A stretch of 64,000 nucleotides of DNA from positions 2,041,803 to 2,105,802 of the forward strand of contig JAFKAC010000010.1 of assembly GCA_025766275.1 (NCBI GenBank), in the 5' to 3' direction. The notes beneath the pieces are model-generated. The model was given only the letters and a program-made list of their open reading frames with translations, had not been told where the DNA came from and searched no databases. Shown in pieces: positions 1 through 10,785 of this stretch; within the stretch, counting starts at the first letter, position 1, and every line of letters starts with the position of its first letter. The position numbers and the translations under genes were made by a program. Source of the DNA: Lactarius indigo (Eukaryota > Basidiomycota > Agaricomycetes > Russulales > Russulaceae).

Positions 1-1
1 C

Positions 2-787
2 AATTATTCTATCTGCAACTTCGCTAGTGGTCTGATTCTTTTCGTATTTGGTGCATATTTCGATAGGTTCCAGGAGACAGAAGTCGTCGAGCCAATCAGA
101 TTCTTCAATTCAACCGACCAACCAACCTTCTTACCTCAGTTCATATTCCTACATCGGCGCCTTCGGCTTTTATGTTCCTATTCCTCTAAATTACGCGACA
201 TCATCGACGGACGAGTTAATGGTGTCTACAAAGAGACGCTCGAGAGCCTGCAAACTTTGTGGAGCAAGTCAGATAACGGCAATCGGTCAGGCATTCATAA
301 ACGACGTCTCATGGAACGACAACTATATCGCCTGCAAGACTTCCGTGATGGCGGTGGCTTCGGATTTATGGTTGAACTTTTTTTCCTTATGGCCCATCAA
401 TTATTATTCATACCGTTGTCACCTGAAGCCCACTCTGCCCTTATCATTGGAACGTTCAGGGCCATCACATCCAACTGGAGGCAACACAGACATTCTGTCG
501 GGACACAGCGTGTCATTCTTCACCTCGTCTGCGACATGGCTATACTTGACCATGGTCTATTGTCTGATCTCGTTTTCCCAAGATACATTACCGGCGAGCT
601 TCTCGTCTTGTTGGGGAACATGGTGGAGGGGCAGTTCGGTTCACATATTGATGACGCTATGAAGAAGCTAGACGATGCTATGAAGGAGCAGGACGCTGTT
701 CCGGAGTGGTTTGCAGAAATACGTATATTTCGGGCAGAAGCGGTCAAGGTTATCTCTCGCTCGCGAGCTCCTGCGCCCCCTTCATAG
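2..787 (+). CDS. DUF6535 family protein, copy A, C-terminal part (5' end outside window)
   Basis: The frame with codons starting at position 2 is open from the window edge to the TAG at 785-787, with no frameshift, and encodes the last 261 residues of a DUF6535-family protein. It matches the C-terminal third of the complete copies downstream: FLPQFIFLHRRLRLLCSYSS, then LMERQLYRLQDFRDGGGFGF, then a conserved helical tail ending in RSRAPAPPS. The four-helix membrane domain lies upstream of the window. It is the first of six similar + strand genes. Its tail motif EQDAVPEWF recurs in copy F at 33-36 kb, although other segments of the two copies differ. Function is unknown for the whole family. 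Confidence 0.85.
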   Translation, partial: NYSICNFASGLILFVFGAYFDRFQETEVVEPIRFFNSTDQPTFLPQFIFLHRRLRLLCSYSSKLRDIIDGRVNGVYKETLESLQTLWSKSDNGNRSGIHKRRLMERQLYRLQDFRDGGGFGFMVELFFLMAHQLLFIPLSPEAHSALIIGTFRAITSNWRQHRHSVGTQRVILHLVCDMAILDHGLLSDLVFPRYITGELLVLLGNMVEGQFGSHIDDAMKKLDDAMKEQDAVPEWFAEIRIFRAEAVKVISRSRAPAPPS

Positions 788-949
788 TATAGCGTAATAG
801 TAATCAGTACCAATACCATGTGGAGAATCAAAGATTCAAAACATGTAAAGCTTTGTTGGTGACCGATGATCGATGGATCACACTTGGACTTGGATCACTG
901 CCTCACTAACCTGAGGCCGGCACCGAGTACTAATGCACTAATACTTCAC

Positions 950-1510
950 TAGAACTAGATTGTCTAAATATCCGACTGTCTTGTTGACGAACGAACAGGT
1001 GGTGTTCATGCGTGTACACTTCTCAGTAATACAACTGCCCCTTTTCTTGCGCCGTAAATAGAAAGCCCGTGCCGCCCGTACTGACTCCACCATCTCTCCC
1101 CTCGCCCACAAATCCGGGCTGATCGAACATGAGTCTGGCGACGCGTATGTATAGTGACCCTCTCGCCTCTCGGTGCTCTCAAGTGAGGGCAGTAGCAGAG
1201 GTAAATTACCCCGACAGTGGTTTATCCCAACATGCCGAGAAGTCCGGGAGCGATCGCGCGAAAGTGCATGCGTGCTCATCCGTGAACACAAGCCACCACG
1301 CGCTTCCTAGCGGCCAATAGACACCGCCGGTGCCGCTGGTAGCGCCCGTGGGTGAGAGAGGTTGCTCCTGCCCTACACGTTGAAGTCTGCGATGGGGAAC
1401 ATGCGATTGCTGTTTCATGTCGCAGATATGACATGGTGGAGAGGTACATCGGGAGAAGCGGGCAATTGGCATCTGAGTTCATATGAATCGAAGCGAGGAT
1501 ACACATGTTA
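950..1510 (-). pseudogene. Questin oxidase-like (DUF4243) remnant behind copy A
   Basis: Read on the minus strand, broken frames keep pieces of the C-terminal half of a questin-oxidase-like protein: CHICDMKQQSHVPHR (the segment after the conserved chain-walking helix) and FTDEHACTFARSLPDFSACW, which resembles the family's motif around HPDEH followed by a helix. Stops and frameshifts separate the pieces and nothing upstream of them is preserved, so this is a pseudogene. Related remnants lie behind the other DUF6535 copies. Questin oxidases are Baeyer-Villiger-type monooxygenases in anthraquinone pathways; no activity is expected here. Family assignment rests on remembered motifs. Confidence 0.6.
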
Positions 1511-1639
1511 CTCTCGGTTGGCGTAGAAAATTATCACGTTTGAGAAGATCATGGTGCTCAGCCACCATCTAATGTCATTCACAATCCAAATCCAAATCCA
1601 AACCAGATCCGTAGCCAAAAAAGATCCCAATCATGAGAT

Positions 1640-2190
1640 CACCTTGAACCATGAACAAACTCACCTATCTGCACTGCCTGCGAACCCCACACAACCTTTG
1701 GGCAAGTGAGCGCTGGGTAGGCACGTCCCCAACACTCAGACTCGTTGTTAGGCTCTTCGCTTGATGCCACGCTCACCATGAATGTGAGGAATCGCAGGCC
1801 AGAGAATTCCTCTAGCAGCGACGACACTTCCAAGCAGCGTTTCCTGCGCTAGCGCTTGCCCAGTGTGGGACAGAAGGAGGAAAGGGAGCTGAGGGCGCTC
1901 ACGAGTTGTAAGGCTACACAAGGCCCATGATATGTGGCGCTTCGAGGTATGTCAGGTACCCGGTAACTGCGTGAACCAACGCGTCAACGAACAGGATCGC
2001 CGGACGGGCGTCAACATCCACGAGAGCACCTCCGACCTCTAGCATGCAGTATCCCGACTCGGAGACGCCATGCACATGACACATGACAGCCACCTGCGGC
2101 AGCACCAGGACAATTCTTGATGAAAGCACACCAAGATTAAACGACTGGTGTGCCAAGAGCGCATACAGCGTTCTTAAATACATCGTTTAG
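1640..2190 (-). pseudogene. F-box gene remnant, C-terminal exons
   Basis: Two minus-strand fragments correspond to the last two exons of the intact F-box gene at 38716-39989. EEFSGLRFLTFMVSVAS matches EAFAGLRFLTFMATGAS, and the fragment at 1914-2183 keeps VDVDARPAILFVDALV, comparable to the third exon, which runs from leucine-rich strands to HLEALHIVAL. The F-box itself is missing and frames are broken. A flanking string (near 1592-1620, AACCAGATCCGTAGCC) is shared with sites near 15110 and 38640, which supports descent from one duplicated unit. Confidence 0.6.
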
Positions 2191-3365
2191 AAGGTAACTA
2201 CACGTGAAATGCATGTGCAAACACCCGCACTCCGGTATCATCTCAACAAAATATCAAAGTTGTAACTTGAGTTGTAGTTCAAAAGATTGTCCCCGATCAA
2301 GTACATCAAACCTTGCATCAAACACTCTAAATGATCATAGTGCGAGTTCCTCCCGCGTCTGATCTCTACTCATGCCCAACACCGAGGTAGCTTGCACATG
2401 GACTCAACGTCATTTCAACAATTCTCACGAGGGAGCAACAGGGGTATAATGGTAATAGTGGGGCGCATGTTCGGGCACCTTTCGTGAACCCGAGCATGAG
2501 TACAGGTTGTGCATGGGCGAATAAGGCATCGGAGGTGGTGGTAGTGAAGTAGACAGACAAGTTGCGCAGATGGCAGCGAACAAAATGGGAACGATGACGA
2601 AGCTGTGAGTTTCAGTTCTGAGAAACTTATTACAGTACGTATGTCTCACCTAGTCCGGTTCAAAAAATCAAAGTGGTAAGATACTGTAATTTACTGTAAT
2701 TAGTGATGCATTGATGCGTTGAAAAATCCCTATACTTGAAAACGACAACTGGATTATATAAATTCATTTCTTACATACAGTAATTGCTGCAATCAATTTG
2801 GCTGAGTTGCCCATTCAAGGCGCATCAGCAATCGGGAATTTTAGTTTCCCGTGTATCATTGGTTATTGCCGTTTTCCCGGTCTCCGGAAACTTGGTACCC
2901 AGAGACTTGGACCCACTAGTGTCCTTCAAGTGCCTGCGTTTGGGCCTAACATCCGGGATTCCGGGGTATTCACGCAGAGTTGAGGGATCAAATTTATCAA
3001 AAGGGGGGGCAAACGAGCACGCTTCTGTTCCAGCCACAAGAGAGGGTTTAAATGCATCTATCAAACCCAGTCCGTGGAGCAGTGACAGCCAAGGAAGGTA
3101 AAATAAAGAAAGTACAAAGAGAAGCGCCGAGACATCAGTTTCGGTTCCGTATGTACGATTCGGGGCGCCTCGTTTACGTGAGTTTCTCAAATATAGCGGT
3201 ACACGCTGCGACCGGTCTATATCTCTGATACGTATCCCGGAATAATAACGGATTCAAAAAAAAAACAGCCGAGACATGTGGTAAGAGATCAAACAGTCCG
3301 AAGATGAGGTGATCGAAAACGTGTGGTTTCAGGCTCAGCACTCGGGCTGGCCTTACAACGGCTAC
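2191..3365. other. Intergenic, no gene recognised
   Basis: This 1.2 kb holds only short overlapping frames on both strands (longest about 121 codons, minus, 2825-3190) without a recognisable domain. The 2660-2790 part is AT-rich. The last 100 bp resemble the 5' flanks of the other DUF6535 copies. I see no supported gene. Confidence 0.5.
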
Positions 3366-3418
3366 CTGTGTGACGTTCCTTCCCTCTTCCCTCTTCCCTC
3401 TTATCCTAAGAACCTTTG
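3366..3418 (+). promoter_or_regulatory. Conserved 5' flank of DUF6535 copy B with pyrimidine tract
   Basis: Directly upstream of the start codon lies a CT-rich tract with three tandem TTCCCTC-type heptamers, followed by TTATCCT and a short spacer to CTTTGATG. The same order (a GTGTGACGTTCC-like string, a C/T tract, TTATCC or TTACCC, then TTGATG or TCGATG) precedes copies D, E, F and the decayed copy at 19.8 kb. Pyrimidine tracts just 5' of the start are common core-promoter or transcription-start elements in fungi; that role is inferred. Confidence 0.5.
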
Positions 3419-6400
3419 ATGTCTAGAAAAACCCGGAGAAGAAATAAACCTCAAGGCGCCGACCTTGAGGCTCAGCCCGAGGATGAAGGTATGCATTACA
3501 ATCTGACTTATACTCTCCGTTCACCCACCTTCCATACAAAGAGGTCGGACAGGAAGAGGTTTCGGGAACCACTGGAAGTGACACACAAGTGGAAGCAGTC
3601 GGTGAAGCTCAGGCCGTCTCCGCTTTGTCGCAGGCGGAGGCTCCGAAAGGCGCGCCCTCCATCTTCGGTGAGCATAGCACATAATTCCTAGTACCCTAGT
3701 AACTTCAGGACCTAATACGTTAAGAACTTACAGGCGAACTTGATCAACCTGGTGACGATGACGGAACTCCTGACGACGACACCGTTCCACCAATGCCTCC
3801 CGGAATGCCCCGCATGATCGGGGATTTCGATGACAATGCCAATGCCTTGTGGTCCCTTCATGCGAAGGAAGCAATGAGCCACGACGAAGCCCGCATCCAA
3901 TCCCTCAAAGGCGATATGGACGGCACCCTCATATTCGTACGTGTTTATGTTTTCCGCCATCATTGCCTACTACCCCGAGCTCATGCCCTGTCGTCCAGGC
4001 CGGTTTTTTCTCTGTCGCTCTTACTTCCTTTCTCGTCGACAAGATTCACAACCTTCAATCCGACCCAGCCCAGCAGATGGTCTACTACCAGCAACAGAAC
4101 GTCGCACTACTCGCTCAGATCTCCCAGCAGGTCTCCTCCATCGCACCACAGGTCCCCATCTCGTCCACTGCGCCTCCACCATACGTTTTCACCCTAAACC
4201 CTTCTGATGTCCGGGTCAACGCTTTCTGGTTTATGAGTCTCGTGTTCAGCATAACCGCCGCGCTCCTTGCAACTCTCGTCCAACAATGGATACGCGACTA
4301 CATGCACGTGTTCCAGCGGTACAACAACCCCCTGAAGAGTGCCCGACTGCGCCAATATCTATATGAAGGCGCGGAGGGATGGTATATGCCTGTGGTCGCG
4401 GAATCTGTTCCAGGCCTCGTCCATGTTTCCCTCTTCTTATTCTTCGTAGGCCTCGGTGACTCACTGCTCAATGTAAACACCACCGTCGGTGTCACCACTA
4501 TCGTCCCGATCGCTATTTGCGGGTTACTTTACGTGTTCAGCATGTTTGCTCCGGTCATCCAACCGCAATCTCCATTTCGAAACCCGTTCTCCGGCCTGAT
4601 ATGGTATCTGAGGCAGAAGGTGCACCCGCGAAGCTACTTGGATCGCGCGTCCGGTGGCTCCGTCAAGGCTGTGAGCTCGAACATATCACAAGGTCAGATG
4701 CAACTGGCGATGGAAGAGAATGATGAACGCAAAGATCGCGACGTTCGGGCAATCCGGTGGCTCATTGATAGTCGGACGGAAGACGACGAGATGGAATCAC
4801 TCGTAACGGCTATACCTGGTGCTTTTACCTCTCAATGGGGAATCGACGTATGGAGAAAGGCTTCTCAAGCAGTGCAGTATCAAGGTACAAACGTCCGGCC
4901 AAACGACCCTACAGTTACACCGCAGAATGACGAAGATCTTAGCCTATCCGTTCTACCTCATCGCCGTTCCCTACTTTTCCAACGCACCAACCATCCTCTC
5001 CGCCTCCTCGAACCCGCGAGTGGCACCTCTCGAGATGTGGCGGGGATACGGTCAATCCCTCGCCTTCTTAGTGATGGCCAGCTCCCCGATGATCTCGATC
5101 GACACGGAGATGTTGCCAATGCTCTCTGCAAGCGTCTACGACATCTGGTTGCCACGTGCGATAACTACGGCATCTTTGCAGACAAGGAATCGTGGTACAA
5201 GCGTGCGCGTGGATGCGTCGGAACGGTGGCGTCACTCGTGATCATTGCCAATATTAAACTGGAGATGTTCGGAGATCTTAGAAAGCTACTCCATCCACTC
5301 TACGAATCAATCGAGCGTTACCACATAGCACCGGGATCTGACGGGTTATTCGTTGTACGCTTGGACTGCCTATCCTTGGTGGTCGTCAATCGAGGAATGT
5401 TAAACCATGACGGGACCAAACTGGATGCGCGTAATGCTATCGAGCATCTTTCACGGTTCGGAACGGAAGATGGTGGCGAGCAAATTAACGATGGAGATGT
5501 CGACGAAAATGCGCTCAAGAACGCCCGAACGATCGACGATTATTTCGAGACCGCGAGGCAATTTTGTGTTTCTCGACTGCGTGGGGTATTCAGACCCTCA
5601 GAAGAAGGAGCGACGGAAGAGCAGGTGAAAGAGGTCCTGACACGCGATCACGAGGACGACATCTCCGAGCTCGAACGCATCGCTCCCGCCACGAGCCATA
5701 TAGTGGACATTGATGAGCAAATATTCAAGATCAATGATTCTGTCTCTTCTTACGCTGAAGGTTTGATTTTGAACTTACATGGCGTATATTTCGACGATTT
5801 CGAGCGGACTGAAATCATGAAGCCGAACCAATTCTTCAATCCATCCTTCGACAGGCCGACATTCTTACCCCAGTTCGTATATCTCCACCAACGCCTTCGG
5901 TTTTTGTGCTCTTATTCTTCCAAATTACGCGACATCATCGACGGACGAGGTAATGGCGCCTACAAAGAGACGCTCGAGAGCTTGGGGATATTGTGGAGCG
6001 AGTTGAACAACCCTCATCGCAATTGGACGGGCGTTCGTAGACGACATCTGATGGAACGACAACTATATCGCCTGCAAGACTTCCGTGACGGCGGTGGCTT
6101 CGGATATTTTGTTGAATATTTTTTCCTCGTGACCCAACAACATTTATACATACCGTTGTCGCCTAAAGCTCGCTCTTTCTTGGTTGTCGGAACGTTCAGA
6201 ACCATCACATCCAACTGGAGGCAATACAAACACTCTATCGGGACACAGCAGGTCATTCTTAACCTCGTCTGCGACTTGGCTATACTCGGCCACGGCCTAT
6301 TGTCTGATATCGCTTTCCCAAGATACCTTACTGACGAGCTTCTGATCTTGTTGGGGAACATGGTAGAGGGGCAGTCCGGTTCTCATATTGATGACGCAAT

Positions 6401-6533
6401 GAAGAAGATGGAAGATGCGACCAAGGCGCAGGAGGGAGTTTCTGGACCGAAGTGGTGGTCAAAAATCCACGCGTTTAGGGCAGAGGCGATGAAGGTTATC
6501 TCTCGCTCGCGGGCTCCTGTACCCTCTTCATAG
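3419..6533 (+). CDS. DUF6535 family membrane protein, copy B
   Basis: Four exons by my model: 3419-3488, 3542-3667, 3734-3936, 3999-6533 (977 aa). The start is the ATG of MSRKTRRRNK, conserved in all copies and preceded by the conserved pyrimidine tract. Exons 1-2 encode a basic then acidic, low-complexity N-terminus. Exon 3 carries MPRMIGDFDDNANALWSL and ends at DGTLIF, the entry to the DUF6535 core. Exon 4 opens with hydrophobic helix 1 (AGFFSVALTSFLVDKI), then a Gln-rich stretch, then three more membrane helices at about residues 203-230, 269-290 and 298-318. About 650 soluble, mostly helical residues follow. The topology suggests a membrane-anchored protein with a large soluble tail. The function of DUF6535 is not known; the tail here closely resembles copy E. 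Confidence 0.85.
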
Positions 6534-6619
6534 TGTAGCGCGATACAGTATTAGTACCATGTGAATATCCAAAGGCTCGAAATCTGTATAGCTCGGGCTC
6601 AGATCAACCGATGATCAAT

Positions 6620-8050
6620 GTATCACTGCTCCACCAGGCTGACGGCTAAGTGCCAATGCTTCACATGAATCAGATTGTCCAAATATTCGATCACGACGTT
6701 AACGAGTTGTACCGACCCCCACAACGCCACCACCTCGCCACCCTCGCCCACCCCCCATCCGAGCCAATCGAACGTGAGCATGACGACGCGTACGTACACT
6801 GTTTCGTCGAACCTCTTGGCGCTCTTAAGCGCGGGCGGTAGCACAGGTACAGTACCCCGGCGGCTTGTCCCAACGCACGGCGAAGTCTAGGAGCGAGCGC
6901 GTGATCGTGCATGCGTGCTCATCCGGCAACTGAATTGCGTTCTGGATGACACGTTGCCATGCGCTTCCTGGCGGCCGCTGGTACAAAAGGTTGCGCCCTG
7001 CATCGGCACGTAGGGGTCCGCGATGGGGAACGTACGATGGCCGCGCTAGATTTAGCATGTCGCAGACACGGAGAGGTACGTCTGGAACATTAGCAGGCGA
7101 TTGGCGGAAATCGAGGCGCTTCTTCCTTGAAGACGAGCCTCGGCATGAAGCGGGTCGCCGCATGCAGAGAGTCAGAATCGGCCGCTTCTCTGCAGCACGA
7201 CTGCTCGAATAAGCACGTGGAGGAGTAGGAGGGGGAGTTCATGGTAGAAAGTGCGGAAAATAAGCAAGAAGTTGGAGGGTAACACATACGAAAGAGTCAG
7301 TTTGGGTCCCGCACACGTCAGCCCCATAGGAGGGAAACCCGCCGACGCCGTTCCAGATCACGTTTCCCAATACGGTCTCCTTGGCTGTGCCATCGGCCGC
7401 GCCACGTCGCACTTCTACACCCCCACGAGCCACTCTTCCGTCCACTCCCGAAAGAGAGGGCGGACCACGCTGCCCCCGACCTTCGTGACTGTCGCGTACT
7501 GTAGAAGAGGGTGGCTATGGAGATCAACGGGGGACGTGGAGTCGTTGCAGATGCAGTGGTGGAACGCAAAGTCGAGGCGTTTCTAGGGAGCGGATGCGGA
7601 CGCGATACCCTGAAGCCTGAGACCTCGACGCAATCCGTGAGTCGTTTGGAGAGGTCGACGTTGTTATCGTCCATTTCTAGCCAGGTGGAGTATAGAACAG
7701 TCTCGCTTTGGTCAGTCCAGTGGACCTGCAGCTTGAACCAGGCGTGTAAATGGAATCGCGGAATATATGCGTATATGACGCATGTATCGGAATATTGCGG
7801 AACGAGCGCACTGAAGGGAATTGCGTACCACAAATCCTGTAGGATCTGTCATCCTAGGATACCACACTCGGGTCCATAGGGGAGATAATATAAGGGTGGG
7901 CCAGACCCTCCAAAGTTAGTATCTGCGGTTTCTCCTTCTCCTTCGAGTCTGCGTTCAACGATTGCGAAGTCCTTCCGGTGGTCCAGACGCAGTGATGATA
8001 CGATCCGAACGAGTCCGCACGGGTAGTCGGCCCGGGAACACCCAGCAGAC
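6620..8050 (-). pseudogene. Questin oxidase-like (DUF4243) remnant behind copy B
   Basis: This is one of the longer remnants. Reading the minus strand from 8050 down, NADSKEKEKPQILTLEGLAH corresponds to the family segment before LAHPFIHLGYG, then a string near YIPRFHLHAWF, then CDMLNLARPSYVPHRGPLR, then SAWQRVIQNAIQLPDEHACT and ITRSLLDFAVRWDKP. These come in the right order for a questin-oxidase-like protein but in different frames with stops between them, so the gene is dead. The C-terminal part has an equivalent position and orientation behind each DUF6535 copy. Confidence 0.65.
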
Positions 8051-8071
8051 TTGTTGGGACCCCGCACTCCA

Positions 8072-9856
8072 ATGCCCCCCCAGACTTGGAGATCCCAAGG
8101 ATCTCCTGAGCCTGAGGAGGAAACGCCTCTTCTGCGCGACGAAAGTCTACCACGACCAGAAACACCTCTTCCGATTACCCAGATCGTCATCTTACTCTTG
8201 CTACAGCTCACAGACCCTATCACGTCTCTCTCGATTAGACCCTACATAAACCAGGTATGATCATAAGTCCCCATAACACGGCTTGTTGGTAACGTCCGCC
8301 TCAGCTTGTCAGTGAGCTCCCAATCGTCGGCGGTGACGAAAGAAAGGTCGGGTACTACGCAGGACTTATAGTATGTCTCGTCTCTTGTCCACCCTTCCGT
8401 AGCGCGCCAACGGTATTCATAGATATCCCTGTATTTTGCCGCTCAGGCAGTTACCGTCCTCCAATGGAGCCGTCTTTCTGATAATGTAGGCCGCAAGCCT
8501 GTACTTCTATGCGGTCTTCTAGGTACCGCTGTCTCAAGCATCCTTTTCGGTCTTTCTCGTTCTTTCCCGGCGCTTGTCTTTAGGTGTGTTTGGCTCAGGT
8601 ACGGGGGAATATTTCAAGCTAACTGAGCCCAGTCGTTGTTTACACGGCATGCTCAATGGAAATATTGGTGTGATGAAGAGTATGATGGCGGAGCTCACTG
8701 ATGAAACGAACGTGGCACGAGGCTCCTCATTATTATCAGTAAACTGGGCGATCGGTAACGTCATTGGGTTTGATATGTATTACTTCTTGTCACTGTCCTT
8801 TGGCTAACATTCGAATCACCAGGCCCCTCGTCGGTGGTATGCTATCGCGGCCACAAGATCGTTGGCCAAATGTCTTCTCGCATTCTTTCTGGGGAAAATA
8901 CCCGTACTTCTTGCCATGTCTCGCCACCGCTTCATATGGCCTCCTATCATTTTCTCTAGCGATGATTTTCTTGAAAGAGGTCAGACTCATTACTCTCAGG
9001 AGACGCTCTGCTTACACGCTCACCTAGACCGTGAAAAGGGACCCGGTTATGAAGCCCAATCCTGAGGGCAGCTCAGACCGTCCCCAAGTGGGAGCGGAAG
9101 ACGTATTAGATGGGCCTATGAAAGACACAGAAAAGCCGGTACCACTGCGCGCCCTGCTAACGAGGCCAGTCGTGGTATCGGTCGCGAACTACGGCATGAT
9201 TGGGATGCTCGATATGACAGCTGGAAATTTTATCTCGCTTGTCTGGTCGACGTCGGTTGAGTTTGGCGGGCTCAGCATGAGTCCGGCATCTATTGGTTTG
9301 TGGATGACAGGATATGGGCTCATGGAAGGCGTCTTTCAATTCTTCGCCTTCCCGCGCGTTGTTAGGCGTGTCGGCCCACGGCGGATCTTTATCGCCAGCA
9401 TCATCTGTTTTATACCGGTGTACGCTATGCTTCCCTTCGAGAACCTGGTGTTACGTCATTCCGGTCATGGCATGAACCTGGCAGTGGGACTACTCATCGT
9501 GCTGCAGTTCTCGGCATTGACGTCCTCTGGAATGGGATTTGGTATGTTACCCTGGACCTTACATTTTGGGTGGTAACTAAAGTGGTGCGGATGGATAAGG
9601 TGCGATATTTATGTACATATCGTCTGCTGCCCCCAACAAGCGGTCCCTCGGCGCTACGAATGGAATCGCGCAGACGATCGTCTCGATTCAGCGTACGGTC
9701 GGACCTGCTACTGCTGCGTCGCTGTTTGCATTCTCACTGGACAACAACATTTTGGGAGGAAACTTTGCGTATGTCGTGCTGCTCGCCATTGTGGGCGTTG
9801 GGTTGGGAGTCGCTGTGCAGCTGCCGAATAACACGTGGATACATAATGAAGAGTAA
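8072..9856 (+). CDS. MFS transporter (drug/H+ antiporter-like), intact
   Basis: Seven exons fit phase and splice consensus: 8072-8254, 8305-8370, 8423-8583, 8633-8767, 8823-8979, 9028-9541, 9600-9856 (490 aa). The N-terminus has PEPEEETPLLRDESLP and then helix 1 (TQIVILLLLQLTDPITSLSI), typical of a basidiomycete MFS family near yeast YCR023C. Motif A appears as WSRLSDNVGRKP (D103, G106, R107, K108 in my numbering). RCLHGMLNGNIGVMKSMMAE lies in the helix 4 region and LVGGMLSRPQDRWP closes the first half. The second half includes TAGNFISLVWSTSV and ends in NNTWIHNEE. Length and 12 hydrophobic segments fit MFS. It probably exports or imports small molecules across a membrane; the substrate is unknown. 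It stands between a questin-oxidase remnant and an F-box remnant, unlike any other array unit. Confidence 0.85.
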
Positions 9857-9919
9857 ATTTATGAAATACGGGCAGGTTGTGCAAGGTAAGATATGAGACA
9901 AATTCGTTTGGTAGTTCGT

Positions 9920-10780
9920 CCTTCCTCTGAGCTCCTATGTTGTCTAGATTCGAGTGATGTTAGGGGGGTCGTTAAGTGTTGCCTGCTGCAGCGTTGGTAA
10001 AATAAACTAGGAGACTGGGCTCGGTTTGGTCAGTCCCGTAAACTGCAGCCTCGGCCAGGTCTGAGAGAGGATCGTAGAGAAGGTGCGAGTTGCGTACCTT
10101 CTATAACGGTACCAAACTAGAGCCAGGAAGCGAAATAAACGGAAAGACTAGCCCCGCTGGAGGACAATTCAGTATATGCGGCTGCTCCTTCGAGCTTCAC
10201 CATCGGCTACGAGGTACACGTGAAGGCATATGCGGAGAGAAAATGAGATGTTCCAGCTCTGGGAACAGCTCGTTCGACGCCGACGCGCAGACATCTGCGG
10301 AAACACTTCTGGTGAACGGTACCCGTTGCTAAGGAGAAGAGCGAGATGACTTGCACTGGGAGCCGCGGGATCACCTGTGACGGAACCGAGTCAATTGGAC
10401 TAAACCTCACGTGCCATGAGGCTGTCAGCAATTGGGGAGTGAACGAGTCTATGGGCATCGAGGAGAAGTTTTCGAGGTATGGGAGCGCAAACGGTCAGAA
10501 GAAGATCAGGTAGGCTCGCGGTTTACTTTTGTGATGGTATACCGCGTTGCATCAAAGGGTCGCTGATCCCAGACCGGATGATTTGAAAGATGCAGCCAAA
10601 ACTAGGTCCGATTGAAGCACCGTGCCGAATCCTCCGTTCAGCGTCGAGGGGAAGGGGTATCAAGGAAAAGATCAGAACAGAAATAGTGACTGGGAAGGCA
10701 GAGACTCGTGACGCGTCGCAGCCGGAAGCAGGCGGGACCCATCCCACGAGAGCACGTGATTTGCACCTCATATGCGCGAC
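9920..10780 (-). pseudogene. F-box gene remnant, third and flanking exons
   Basis: On the minus strand SQVIPRLPVQVISLFSLATG aligns with QVIATRPVQGISLSLFSEHG of the intact F-box gene and with QVITTPPVQASCSYFSQRTG of the remnant at 15 kb. Sequence on the N-terminal side (LPLDAERRI) matches LHAEPGSGHLNRV in that same remnant. Frames are interrupted and the F-box motif was not found. Copy C of the DUF6535 family starts right after this remnant. Confidence 0.55.
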
Positions 10781-10785
10781 ACTTG

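Noticed and set aside
48..662. 204-codon + strand frame at the left edge
   Set aside because: It is out of frame with the DUF6535 tail, which is open through the same interval in another frame.
6014..6361. Minus-strand frame recurring inside the DUF6535 genes (also near 13.6, 19.2, 24.9 and 36.1 kb)
   Set aside because: It recurs only because the + strand coding sequence is conserved; frame length and product vary between copies.
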